Shown here: positions 14,543 through 21,315 of the stretch, piece by piece
How the letters are laid out: the number at the start of each line of letters is the position of its first letter
Numbering within the stretch: the first letter of the stretch is position 1
Assembly: GCA_002454975.1 (NCBI GenBank)
Contig: DKJZ01000016.1
Span: 1 to 21,315 of the forward strand
Direction: 5' to 3'
DNA from: Hylemonella sp. UBA6679
GTDB lineage: Bacteria > Pseudomonadota > Gammaproteobacteria > Burkholderiales > Burkholderiaceae_C
Length of the DNA: 21,315 nt
Notes under the pieces: generated by a model
The model's database searches: none
What the model was told of the DNA's origin: nothing
What the model saw: the letters and a program-made list of their open reading frames with translations, nothing else
Translations under genes and position numbers: made by a program

Positions 14543-16768
14543 ATGAGCAACTTCAATCGACGCCAATTTCTCGGTGCAGCCGGCGCTGGTGTGCTGGCTG
14601 TGGGCTTCTCGCTGACCGGTGAGGCCAACGCTGCCAATTTGCCCGCTGCCAAAAGCGTGGCCAAAGACGCGCTGGACTCCTGGCTGACCATCGACAACAA
14701 AAACCGCATCACCTTGTATGTGGGCAAAGTTGATTTGGGAACCGGCACCAAAACAGCGCTCAGCCAAATTGCAGCTGACGAGCTTGACGTGTCCTTCAAC
14801 CGCATTGACATGGTCATGGGTGACACCGCCACCACCCCAGACCAATGGCTCACCGGTGCAGCCATCACCATCTCGCAAGGCGGCAGCGAGTTGCGCATTG
14901 CTGCGGCTAACGCGCGCCAGGCTTTGCTGCAACGCGCATCCCAGCAATGGGGCGTGCCCGTGAGCGAACTGGTGGTGAGCGACGGTGTGGTGGCCCATGA
15001 AGCCAGCCGCAAATCAGCCACCTATGGCAGCCTGATTGGCAAGGGTTTTGAGATCAAGATCGACCCCAAAGTGGCGGTCAAAAAACACACCGACTACACA
15101 CTTGTGGGCAAATCGGTGCCGCGCGTGGACATTCCCGGCAAGGTCAGCGGCGAGCACCTGTATGTGCACGACATGCGGTTGCCGGGCATGTTGCACGCCC
15201 GCGTGATTCGCCCCACCCAAATCGGCGCCACCTTGCAAAGCGTGGACGACGCAGCAGCCAAGCGTGTGGGCGGCTTTGTGCAAACCGTGCGCCAGGGTAA
15301 TTTCTTGGCGGTTGTGGCAAAAACAGAATGGGCTGCTGTGAAAGCCTCGCAAGCGCTGCAAGCTGTCTGGGCCAGTGGCCCCGACCTGCCGGCTCAAGCC
15401 ACGATTTTTGATGCTTGGCGGACCATGCCTGTGGCCAAAGAAGAGGCCACCCAGAAAGTTGGCGATGTGTCGCAGGCATTGGGACAGGGCGCTCGCGGCG
15501 TCAAAGCCACTTACAACTTTGCGGTACAAACCCACGCTTCCATCGGCCCTTCATGTGCAGTGGCGGACTTTAAAAATGGTCAACTGGTGTGCTGGTCGGC
15601 TTCGCAGGCCACGCACTCCATGGTGCATGAGTTGGCCGTGGTCACTGGGCTGCCCAAAGAGGCCATCCGCTTGGTCTACCTCGACGGCTCAGGGTGCTAC
15701 GGTCGCAACGGGCATGAAGACGCTACTGCGGATGCCGCGCTGATTGCCATGAAGATTGGCAAACCGGTGCGTGTGCAATGGTCGCGCCAAGATGAAACCG
15801 CCTTGGCTCCCAAGAGCCCACCCCGCTCCATGGACTTGGAGGCCAGCCTGGATGCCAATGGCAAGATCACCGGTTGGAAGGGTGACTTCTACATTGCTTT
15901 GAACCACATTGCAGCCTTCAAACCACTGGACTTCCCCCTGCTGGCAGCCACTGACACTGGCATCGCACGGCCAGGCAACTGGGTGGGCTTTTTGTTCCAA
16001 AACGCCGGCGCACCTTATGCGGTGCCCAACATCCAAGTCACCACCAAGCACATTGCGCAAACCTTCCTGCGCTCATCACACCTGCGCAGCCCAGGGCGCA
16101 TTGAGAACAGCTTTGCCAACGAGTCTTTCATGGACGAGGTGGCAGCAGCAGCCGGCGCCGATGCCGCGGCTTTCCGCCTCGCGCATTTGAACGATGCCCG
16201 CGCCAGCGCCGTGATCCAGGCTGTGCTCAAAGCGTCTAAATGGCAAACACGACCTTCGGCCTCACAGGTCAACCCGGGCAACATTGCACGTGGACGCGGC
16301 ATCGCTTATGTGCGCTACAACAATGCCATCACCTATGTGGCCACGGTGGCAGAGGTGGAAGTCAACCGCAGCACTGGGCAAATTTTGGTCACCAAGGTGT
16401 ATGTGGCGCACGACTGCGGGCAAATCATCAACCCCGATGGCGTGGAAAACCAAATCCAGGGTGGCGTGATTCAAACCGTGAGCCGCACGCTCATGGAAGA
16501 GGTGCAGTGGCGAGGCAGCACCATCCAAAGCGTGGACTGGGCCAGCTACCCGATCATTCGTTTCCCAGACACACCCACCGTGCAAACCGTGCTGATTGAC
16601 CAGCCCGGCATGCCCGCTTGGGGCGCGGGTGAGCAGACCCCCACCACGGTGCCTGCAGCCATCGCCAATGCGTTTTTTGACGCTACGGGCGTGCGCTTGC
16701 GCAGCATTCCTTTCACACCCGCCAGCGTCAAGACCGCGCTGGCGCAGTCTGAAAAGAAAGCCGCCTGA
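14543..16768 (+). CDS. Molybdopterin-binding subunit of a xanthine-dehydrogenase-family hydroxylase (IorB/NicB-like)
   Basis: The catalytic subunit that hydroxylates an N-heterocycle or aldehyde at a molybdenum cofactor. The 741 residues begin with a twin-arginine signal (NRRQFLG with R6 and R7, then a hydrophobic run and EANA near residue 30), so the mature enzyme is probably periplasmic. GSGCYGRNG (382-390) is the molybdopterin loop, and it resembles NicB-type nicotinate dehydrogenase. AHDCGQIINPDGVENQIQGG and WGAGEQTP (E697, the expected catalytic Glu) follow. Start ATG 14543 is set by AAGGAG at 14531-14536. Unlike NicB there is no cytochrome c domain, and there is no FAD subunit gene or XdhC-type maturation gene beside it, so the electron acceptor is unknown. 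Confidence 0.92.
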   Translation: MSNFNRRQFLGAAGAGVLAVGFSLTGEANAANLPAAKSVAKDALDSWLTIDNKNRITLYVGKVDLGTGTKTALSQIAADELDVSFNRIDMVMGDTATTPDQWLTGAAITISQGGSELRIAAANARQALLQRASQQWGVPVSELVVSDGVVAHEASRKSATYGSLIGKGFEIKIDPKVAVKKHTDYTLVGKSVPRVDIPGKVSGEHLYVHDMRLPGMLHARVIRPTQIGATLQSVDDAAAKRVGGFVQTVRQGNFLAVVAKTEWAAVKASQALQAVWASGPDLPAQATIFDAWRTMPVAKEEATQKVGDVSQALGQGARGVKATYNFAVQTHASIGPSCAVADFKNGQLVCWSASQATHSMVHELAVVTGLPKEAIRLVYLDGSGCYGRNGHEDATADAALIAMKIGKPVRVQWSRQDETALAPKSPPRSMDLEASLDANGKITGWKGDFYIALNHIAAFKPLDFPLLAATDTGIARPGNWVGFLFQNAGAPYAVPNIQVTTKHIAQTFLRSSHLRSPGRIENSFANESFMDEVAAAAGADAAAFRLAHLNDARASAVIQAVLKASKWQTRPSASQVNPGNIARGRGIAYVRYNNAITYVATVAEVEVNRSTGQILVTKVYVAHDCGQIINPDGVENQIQGGVIQTVSRTLMEEVQWRGSTIQSVDWASYPIIRFPDTPTVQTVLIDQPGMPAWGAGEQTPTTVPAAIANAFFDATGVRLRSIPFTPASVKTALAQSEKKAA

Positions 16769-16792
16769 GCGCGTTTGACACCCAGATGTGAC

Positions 16793-16826
16793 CAAGGCCT
16801 CGGTGCAGTGATGCACCGAGGCCTTG
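16793..16826. terminator. Strong hairpin between convergent hydroxylase and quinone reductase genes
   Basis: A perfect 15-base-pair stem (CAAGGCCTCGGTGCA pairing with TGCACCGAGGCCTTG) has a four-base GTGA loop. TTTT follows after four bases on the plus strand. The near-symmetric stem between two convergent genes suggests a bidirectional terminator, though the T-run is short and displaced. Confidence 0.7.
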
Positions 16827-16860
16827 CTACTTTTGCGCCATCAGGCGCGGGCTGCTGCGC

Positions 16861-17853
16861 TTAGAGCGTGATGATGGTGCAGCCAGTGGTCTTGCGTGCT
16901 TCAAGGTCGATGTGCGCTTGCTGCACGTTCTCCAGGGTGTAACGCTGGTCAATGCGGATCTTGACGGCACCGCTGGTCACCGCTTCAAACAAATCTTCGG
17001 CCATGGCCTGGGTGCTTTCGCGTGTGGCAATGTGCGTGAACAAGGTCTGGCGCGTCACATACAAAGAACCTTTGGGGCCCAAAATACCAGGTGCAAACGG
17101 CGGCACTGGGCCTGAGGCGTTGCCAAAGCTGGCCATCAAACCAAAGGGCTGCAAGCAGTCCAGCGACTTGTCCCAGGTGTCTTTGCCCACCGAGTCATAC
17201 ACCACCTTCACCCCTTGGCCGCCAGTGATCTCTTTGACACGTGCGGCAAAGTCTTCCTTGGCGTAGTTGATGGCGTGCGCAGCACCGTGCGCCAAAGCCA
17301 GTTGGCATTTAGCATCCGAACCAGCCGTACCGATGAGCTTCAAGCCCAGCGCCTTGGCCCACTGGCAAGCGATCAGGCCCACACCACCGGCCGCAGCATG
17401 GAACAAAACAAAGTCGCCGGCCTTGAGGCCCTGAACCGGCAGGGTTTTCTTCAGCAGGTACTGCGCGGTCAGGCCTTTGAGCATCATGGCCGCACCGGTT
17501 TCAAAGCTGATGGCATCGGGCAATTTGCACACGCACTTGGCTGGCATGACCCGCACATCGCAGTAGCTGCCTGGGGGCATGCTGGCGTAGGCCGCACGGT
17601 CACCCACGTTGAGGTGTGTGACACCCTCACCCACCGCCTCGATGACACCGGCGCCTTCCATGCCCAGTTGCAAAGGCATGGCGCCTTGGTACAAACCGCT
17701 GCGCTGGTACACATCAATGAAATTCAGGCCGATGGCTTTGTGGCGGATGCGAATCTCACCAGGGCCGGGCTCGCCCACCTCAACGGTGACAAGCTTGAGT
17801 TTCTCGGGGCCACCGTGCTCGGTGATTTGAATGGCGCGTGATGCAGTCGTCAT
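16861..17853 (-). CDS. qor: NADPH:quinone oxidoreductase
   Basis: A soluble zeta-crystallin-type member of the medium-chain reductase family that reduces quinones with NADPH. The 330 residues follow E. coli Qor closely, including KAIGLNFIDVYQRSGLY near residues 39-55, FHAAAGGVGLIACQWAKALG (151-170, the NADPH-binding Rossmann motif), VVYDSVGKDTWDKSLDCLQ and KGSLYVTRQTLF. The zinc-binding residues of alcohol dehydrogenases are absent, as expected for this class. The length (E. coli 327) and the GGAG seven bases before ATG 17853 support the start. It is convergent with the hydroxylase genes and divergent from an EamA transporter. Identity is well supported; the physiological quinone is not known. 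Confidence 0.93.
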   Translation of the reverse strand: MTTASRAIQITEHGGPEKLKLVTVEVGEPGPGEIRIRHKAIGLNFIDVYQRSGLYQGAMPLQLGMEGAGVIEAVGEGVTHLNVGDRAAYASMPPGSYCDVRVMPAKCVCKLPDAISFETGAAMMLKGLTAQYLLKKTLPVQGLKAGDFVLFHAAAGGVGLIACQWAKALGLKLIGTAGSDAKCQLALAHGAAHAINYAKEDFAARVKEITGGQGVKVVYDSVGKDTWDKSLDCLQPFGLMASFGNASGPVPPFAPGILGPKGSLYVTRQTLFTHIATRESTQAMAEDLFEAVTSGAVKIRIDQRYTLENVQQAHIDLEARKTTGCTIITL

Positions 17854-17994
17854 GAAGGGTCTCCAATAAAAACCTCGCTATCGTGCCACGGATTATTGGT
17901 GATCTCGCAAGGTCAACCACGTACAGGCCTGTCAGGCGTGCGACACCACAGGCTGCACGCAACACCGCGCCCCTGAACTTGCTACAGTCCCACC

Positions 17995-18900
17995 ATGACT
18001 GCTCATCTGACCCTCTCGACTGCCCTGCTTCTGACCGTGCCACCTCTGATGTGGGCAGGCAACGCGGTGGTGGGTCGTCTGGTCGGGGACTGGGTGCCGC
18101 CCATGACGCTGAATTTTTTCCGCTGGGCCATCGCTTTTGTTTGCCTCTTGCCTTTGGCGGCCTGGGTCATGCGCCGCAACAGCCCTTTGTGGTCTGCCTG
18201 GCGACGCTTTACTTTGCTCGGTGGCTTGAGCGTTGGTCTGTACAACGCCTTGCAGTACTTGGCGCTGCAAACCTCCTCGCCCATCAATGTGACCCTGGTG
18301 GCGGCCAGCACCCCGATCTGGATGCTGGCCGTGGGGCGTTTGTTTTTTGCCGCGCGCATCTCACGCCAGCAACTCATGGGCGCGAGCCTGTCGCTGAGTG
18401 GTGTGCTGTTGGTGCTCTCACGTGGCCAGTGGGAAGTGCTGGCCCACTTGAAGCTCGTGCCTGGTGACGTGTATGTGCTGCTGGCCTCGGTAGCGTGGGC
18501 GTTTTACAGCTGGATGTTGGCTCAACCTGGGCGCGAACCCAGCGAGATTCGCAGCAACTGGGCTGCTTTTTTATTGGCGCAAATCGTGTTTGGCCTGGCT
18601 TGGTCGGGCCTGTTTGCCGCGGGCGAATGGGCGCTGACCCCAGCAACCATCCACTGGAGCTGGCCTTTGGGCGCAGCCTTGTTGTTTGTGGCTCTGGGCC
18701 CGGCCGTGTTGGCCTACAGGTGCTGGGGCGCAGGCGTGCAACGCGCTGGCCCCACGGTGGCAAGCTTTTTCGCCAATCTCACCCCACTCTTTGCAGCGCT
18801 GCTGTCTTCAGCGCTGCTGGGCGAGCCACCACGCACCTACCACGTGCTGGCGTTTGCACTGATCGTAGGCGGCATTGTGGTGAGTTCACGGCAGCGCTGA
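17995..18900 (+). CDS. DMT-superfamily transporter, EamA domains
   Basis: An inner-membrane permease of unknown substrate, 301 residues with about ten hydrophobic segments in two EamA repeats. The first repeat includes LLTVPPLMWAGNAVVGRLVGDWVPPMTLNFFRW. The second includes SVAWAFYSWMLAQPG and the closing RAGPTVASFFANLTPLFAALLSSALLGEPP. It is not closely similar to the EamA protein at 7874-8761, so the two are distinct paralogues. It is divergent from qor with 141 bases between. A TACAGT box at 17983-17988 lies only six bases before the ATG, and there is no clear ribosome-binding site, so a leaderless transcript is possible. Confidence 0.88.
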   Translation: MTAHLTLSTALLLTVPPLMWAGNAVVGRLVGDWVPPMTLNFFRWAIAFVCLLPLAAWVMRRNSPLWSAWRRFTLLGGLSVGLYNALQYLALQTSSPINVTLVAASTPIWMLAVGRLFFAARISRQQLMGASLSLSGVLLVLSRGQWEVLAHLKLVPGDVYVLLASVAWAFYSWMLAQPGREPSEIRSNWAAFLLAQIVFGLAWSGLFAAGEWALTPATIHWSWPLGAALLFVALGPAVLAYRCWGAGVQRAGPTVASFFANLTPLFAALLSSALLGEPPRTYHVLAFALIVGGIVVSSRQR

Positions 18901-18906
18901 GCCAGC

Positions 18907-18951
18907 GCTAAGTACTTGTGAGCTCAGTGCTTGTGAGCTCAGTGCTTGTGC
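18907..18951. repeat. 15-bp tandem repeat spanning the MBL-lipoprotein stop codon
   Basis: Three head-to-tail units of GCTCAGTGCTTGTGA. Unit 1 (18907-18921) differs at two bases, unit 2 (18922-18936) is the reference, and unit 3 (18937-18951) differs at the last base. A more diverged fourth unit (10 of 15) follows to 18966. The stop codon of the minus-strand lipoprotein gene lies in unit 3. Confidence 0.85.
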
Positions 18952-19982
18952 GCTAAATGCGTGTCTCTGGCATCGGGGCTGAGCTGGGCCATGGCGGCAT
19001 AAACCGCCATTTCTGACTCGCCCATGAGGGCTGCTGGCCCTTGTGCTGCGCCCATCACGCGACCTTTTTCAAGTTGCAGCACAACGCCCACGCCGGCATA
19101 CAAATAACGCTGCCCAAAGGAAGCTTGCAGTCCGGCAAAGGTCGGCTCGCCGGTGCAATGCCCGGGTGCAATGTTCTGAACTTTCCAGGTGTCACGCAAG
19201 GACGTGGCAACTTTGGCAATCACCGCATCGGTTGCGTTCACCATGTGGAAGCCACCGGCAATCAACTGAATGTTTGGGTTGATTTTGCTGGCTTCTTGCA
19301 CGATGTTTTCAATGCCGGGGTGCGAGCAACCAACCAACAACACCACACCGTCGGGTGTATCAATGGCCAAAGACAATTCTTTGAGTTCGCGCGTACCGGG
19401 GACATCAGACACCAAGGCGATCAGCGTGATGCCCGGGGCAATTTGGGTGGTTTTGTCGATCGGCACAAAATTGGCGTGAGGCCACGCCGCACCAAACACC
19501 ATGGTGGCTGGGGGCTTGCCGTCGTAGTAGCGCATCTCGGGAGGCAACTGGTCGTTTTTACGGTAAAAACTGCTGGGCAGTGAAGCGCCGTAAATGCCAA
19601 AACCTTCTTGGGGACCGTAAATTTTCACCTTGGGGTTGGCTGCCAGAACTTGGTTGAGGCCGGCCATGTGATCCCCATGGCGATGTGACATCACCACAAA
19701 ATCAATGGTGGAAAGATCGATACCCTTGGCTTTGACATTCTTGGCAAACAGCGCGTCATCATTGCCTGTGTCGAACAAGATTTTTTTGCCATTCACTTCC
19801 ACCAAAGCCGCGTAGCCCCAGTCTTTGGCCATGGCCGGGTCTTTGCCGAAGGCGTCGTACAACACCGTCACGCGGACTTGACCAGGCTGAGGTGGCGCAA
19901 GCGAGGTTTTCACCGCACAGGCAGACAGGCCAAGCGCCAGCATCAACGCGATCCAACGCCAAAAGGTTTTTGTAAATTTCAC
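18939..19982 (-). CDS. MBL-fold metallohydrolase, predicted lipoprotein
   Basis: A 347-residue protein of the metallo-beta-lactamase superfamily. Metal ligands are visible in SHRHGDHMAGL (H100, H102, D104, H105), GCSHPG (H221) and GGFHM (H246), with PGHCTG (H275) also conserved. The GCSHPGI pattern is like the dihydropteroate-synthase-like (DHPS-like) branch. The N-terminus KFTKTFWRWIALMLALGLSAC is a lipoprotein signal with lipobox LSAC and lipidated Cys22, so it is probably anchored in a membrane facing the periplasm. The start is GTG 19982, set by AGGAG six bases upstream. The frame stays open 35 codons further upstream, but that part runs into the adjacent IS element and is spurious. The substrate is unknown. 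Confidence 0.85.
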   Translation of the reverse strand: MKFTKTFWRWIALMLALGLSACAVKTSLAPPQPGQVRVTVLYDAFGKDPAMAKDWGYAALVEVNGKKILFDTGNDDALFAKNVKAKGIDLSTIDFVVMSHRHGDHMAGLNQVLAANPKVKIYGPQEGFGIYGASLPSSFYRKNDQLPPEMRYYDGKPPATMVFGAAWPHANFVPIDKTTQIAPGITLIALVSDVPGTRELKELSLAIDTPDGVVLLVGCSHPGIENIVQEASKINPNIQLIAGGFHMVNATDAVIAKVATSLRDTWKVQNIAPGHCTGEPTFAGLQASFGQRYLYAGVGVVLQLEKGRVMGAAQGPAALMGESEMAVYAAMAQLSPDARDTHLAHKH

Positions 19983-19988
19983 AGGTGT

Positions 19989-19994
19989 CTCCTC
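19989..19994 (-). promoter_or_regulatory. Ribosome-binding site deciding the GTG start of the MBL lipoprotein
   Basis: GAGGAG on the minus strand ends six bases before GTG 19982, and the lipoprotein signal begins immediately after. The left end of the IS element is only 16 bases further upstream (20011). Confidence 0.8.
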
Positions 19995-20010
19995 TATCAC
20001 GACAGGGGTT

Positions 20011-20045
20011 TGAGGTTGCCCCTGAAAAGTGGAGTTCTTAGCCCT
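20011..20045 (+). repeat. IS left inverted repeat
   Basis: Matches the reverse complement of the right end at 26 of 35 positions, in blocks TGA, TTGCCCCTG, GTGGAGTTC, TA and CCC. The four-base difference TTTT/AAAA lies in the middle. Confidence 0.85.
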
Positions 20046-20074
20046 TGTTGAAAATGTCGACAAGGAGTCAAGGA

Positions 20075-20410
20075 ATGACAGCAGCAAAGCAGGTGCGTGC
20101 GCAGTACACGCAGGAATTCAAACTGGAGGCGGTTCGCCAAGTGAAGGCAGGACAGGCCATTGCGGTTGTGGCCAAGGTTCTGGGTATCCCCAAGGCCAGC
20201 CTGAGCAACTGGGTGAGGCTGGCCGCCAAGGGCAAGCTCGACGGTGGGGACGTCACTGGCAAGGCTGTGAAGGTCACCCCCGAGCAGATGGAGATAGCTC
20301 GTCTGCGCGCCGAGGTGGCACGTCTTCGTATGGAGCGTGACATCGCAAAAAAAGCCGCGGCGTACTTCGCGCAGGACACGCTGCGAGGTACGCCTGGATA
20401 CACCAAATGA
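20075..20410 (+). CDS. IS3-family transposase OrfA
   Basis: The 111-residue DNA-binding subunit of the transposase. AQYTQEFKLEAVRQVKAG and VVAKVLGIPKASLSNWVRLA (about 9-52) form the helix-turn-helix that recognises the IS ends. IARLRAEVARLRMERDIAKKAAAYFA (about 76-100) is the leucine-zipper-like coiled coil. ATG 20075 is preceded at seven bases by AAGGAG; a TTG further upstream (20045) overlaps the terminal repeat and is less likely. The stop overlaps the orfB start (ATGA at 20407-20410), and a run of seven As lies near the 3' end, so it can be read alone or as an OrfAB fusion. Confidence 0.94.
   Translation: MTAAKQVRAQYTQEFKLEAVRQVKAGQAIAVVAKVLGIPKASLSNWVRLAAKGKLDGGDVTGKAVKVTPEQMEIARLRAEVARLRMERDIAKKAAAYFAQDTLRGTPGYTK
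20347..20353 (+). promoter_or_regulatory. Programmed -1 frameshift site of the IS
   Basis: Seven As sit in the phase A AAA AAA relative to orfA, a classic slippery heptamer. After a -1 shift the orfB frame is open without a stop from here through its ATG at 20407, so an OrfAB transposase can be made. Confidence 0.75.
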
Positions 20411-21276
20411 GACGGCAGTACCCGGTGAGCGTGTCATGCGAGGTGCTGGAGGTCGGTGCCAGCGGTTACTTCAACTGGCTGCACCGGCGTGAGTCTGGCC
20501 AAGGTGGGCCGGCACACCGTCTCAGCGACGAAGCCCTGCTGGCACACATCCGTGCCATCCATGCCGAGGTCAAGGGGGAATATGGCTGGCCGCGGATGCA
20601 CAAAGAATTGTTGGCCCGTGGAATCCGGGTGGGCAAAGACCGGGTGCGAAAGCTCATGCAGCAGCACGGAATTCGTGCCAAGACCAAACGCAAGTTTGTG
20701 GTGACGACCGACAGCAAGCACAGCCTGCCGGTGGCGCCCGACCTGGTGCAGCGGCGATTCAATCCGCAGGAGCCCAATCAACTCTGGTGTGGTGACATCA
20801 CCTACATCCAGACCGGCGAGGGCTGGCTGTACCTGGCTGCGGTCATTGACCTGTTCAGCCGTCAGGTGGTGGGCTGGAGCCTGCAGCCGCATATGCAGAC
20901 GGGCCTGGTCAAGGACGCACTGGCCATGGCGAAGTGGCGCCGACGCCCGCCACTTGGTTTGATATTCCACAGCGACAGGGGCAGCCAGTATTGCAGTCAT
21001 GAGTTCCAGCAGGCCTTGAAGGACTGGGGCATGCGCTCATCGATGAGCAGGAAGGGCAACTGCTGGGACAACGCGCCGACCGAGAGTTTCTGGGGCCGGC
21101 TGAAAACGGCCAGTGTGCACGGGCACAAATTCGCGACCCGAGAGCAGGCCAGGCAGGCGGTGATGGACTGGATGGCCTTCTACAATCACCGCAGGCTGCA
21201 TTCATCGCTGGGCTACCTCAGCCCGATGCAGTACGAAAAACGCTGGTACGAGGCACAGCGCAAAAAGGCCGCGTGA
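20407..21276 (+). CDS. IS3-family transposase OrfB (DDE integrase domain)
   Basis: The catalytic part of the transposase, 289 residues from its own ATG and longer as an OrfAB fusion. It opens with an HTH_21-like region (EALLAHIRAIHAEVKGEYGWPRMHKEL, about 42-68). The rve integrase core has D130 in LWCGDITYIQ, D190 in IFHSDRGSQY and E226 in NAPTESFWGRLK; the last two are 35 residues apart, the DD35E spacing of IS3. The C-terminal YNHRRLHSSLGYLSPMQYE is the usual family ending. The frame is -1 relative to OrfA. No frameshift or stop interrupts it, so the element looks capable of moving. Confidence 0.95.
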   Translation: MRRQYPVSVSCEVLEVGASGYFNWLHRRESGQGGPAHRLSDEALLAHIRAIHAEVKGEYGWPRMHKELLARGIRVGKDRVRKLMQQHGIRAKTKRKFVVTTDSKHSLPVAPDLVQRRFNPQEPNQLWCGDITYIQTGEGWLYLAAVIDLFSRQVVGWSLQPHMQTGLVKDALAMAKWRRRPPLGLIFHSDRGSQYCSHEFQQALKDWGMRSSMSRKGNCWDNAPTESFWGRLKTASVHGHKFATREQARQAVMDWMAFYNHRRLHSSLGYLSPMQYEKRWYEAQRKKAA

Positions 21277-21280
21277 ACCG

Positions 21281-21315
21281 TGGGTTATGAACTCCACAAA
21301 ACAGGGGCAAGGTCA
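21281..21315 (-). repeat. IS right inverted repeat
   Basis: Reverse complement begins TGACCTTGCCCCTG and pairs with the left end at 26 of 35 positions. It finishes on the last base of the window. Confidence 0.85.

Larger units (their letters stand above)
20011..21315 (+). mobile_element. Complete IS3-family (IS3 group) insertion sequence
   Basis: A 1305-base element bounded by related terminal inverted repeats that start TGA and end TCA, the 5'-TG...CA-3' form of IS3 elements. It carries two overlapping frames (orfA and orfB), a DD35E integrase-type transposase and an A7 frameshift site, all apparently intact. The right terminus coincides with the last base of the window, so the target duplication cannot be checked. 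The left junction lies between the MBL lipoprotein's ribosome-binding site and its former upstream DNA. Confidence 0.92.

Noticed and set aside
18907..18966. CRISPR-like repeats
   Set aside because: Units are 15 bases, directly adjacent with no spacers, and no cas genes are present; it is a simple tandem duplication.
20045..20074. TTG start for IS orfA
   Set aside because: It lies at the edge of the terminal repeat with no ribosome-binding site, whereas ATG 20075 has AAGGAG at ideal spacing.
19983..20087. N-terminal extension of the MBL lipoprotein by 35 codons
   Set aside because: It consists largely of IS end sequence, while a strong ribosome-binding site and a lipoprotein signal start at GTG 19982.

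Overview
The window is about 21.3 kb of GC-rich, gene-dense chromosome. It most likely comes from a betaproteobacterium of the order Burkholderiales, family Comamonadaceae (Limnohabitans/Rhodoferax/Polaromonas-like). Three things suggest this: the protein sequences, the ribF-ileS-lspA block, and several copies of a short AT-rich hairpin of a type I associate with this family. Almost everything is ordinary housekeeping or catabolic core genome. The only clear mobile DNA is an IS3-family insertion sequence filling the right end. No intergenic stretch exceeds about 200 bases. I found no tRNA, rRNA, CRISPR array or prophage.

Region 1 (1-1840): the 3' end of trxB (thioredoxin reductase), then the ribosomal protein pair rpmB-rpmG with its own promoter-like site, a long leader and a strong terminator, then a small protein resembling a catalytically dead GGDEF domain. 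Region 2 (1841-5441), mostly minus strand: a membrane fatty-acid desaturase, an RsmB/NOP-family RNA m5C methyltransferase, a divergent small DUF1653 protein, and purN (purine synthesis).

Region 3 (5442-9348): a plus-strand pair of acyl-CoA dehydrogenase subunits resembling PimC/PimD, meeting a minus-strand HNH endonuclease/EamA transporter pair. A palindrome lies in the purN/acyl-CoA dehydrogenase divergent promoter region, and a second, perfect one lies on the EamA stop codon. Region 4 (9538-13879): the ribF-ileS-lspA operon (FMN/FAD synthesis, isoleucyl-tRNA synthetase, lipoprotein signal peptidase). Region 5 (14074-16826): a two-gene molybdenum hydroxylase, made of a 2Fe-2S subunit and a Tat-exported molybdopterin subunit, closed by a strong hairpin.

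Region 6 (16861-21315): quinone oxidoreductase (minus), a second EamA transporter (plus), a metallo-beta-lactamase-fold lipoprotein (minus), and a complete IS3-group element. The element sits just upstream of the lipoprotein's ribosome-binding site and ends on the last base of the window.

I see no convincing new multi-gene system. The observations most worth checking are the IS insertion that cuts the lipoprotein gene off from its native promoter, a 17-bp hairpin family that supplies the purN stop codon and may lie inside ileS, the degenerate GGDEF protein, the NicB-like hydroxylase with no visible electron-transfer partner, and several unassigned palindromes and tandem repeats.
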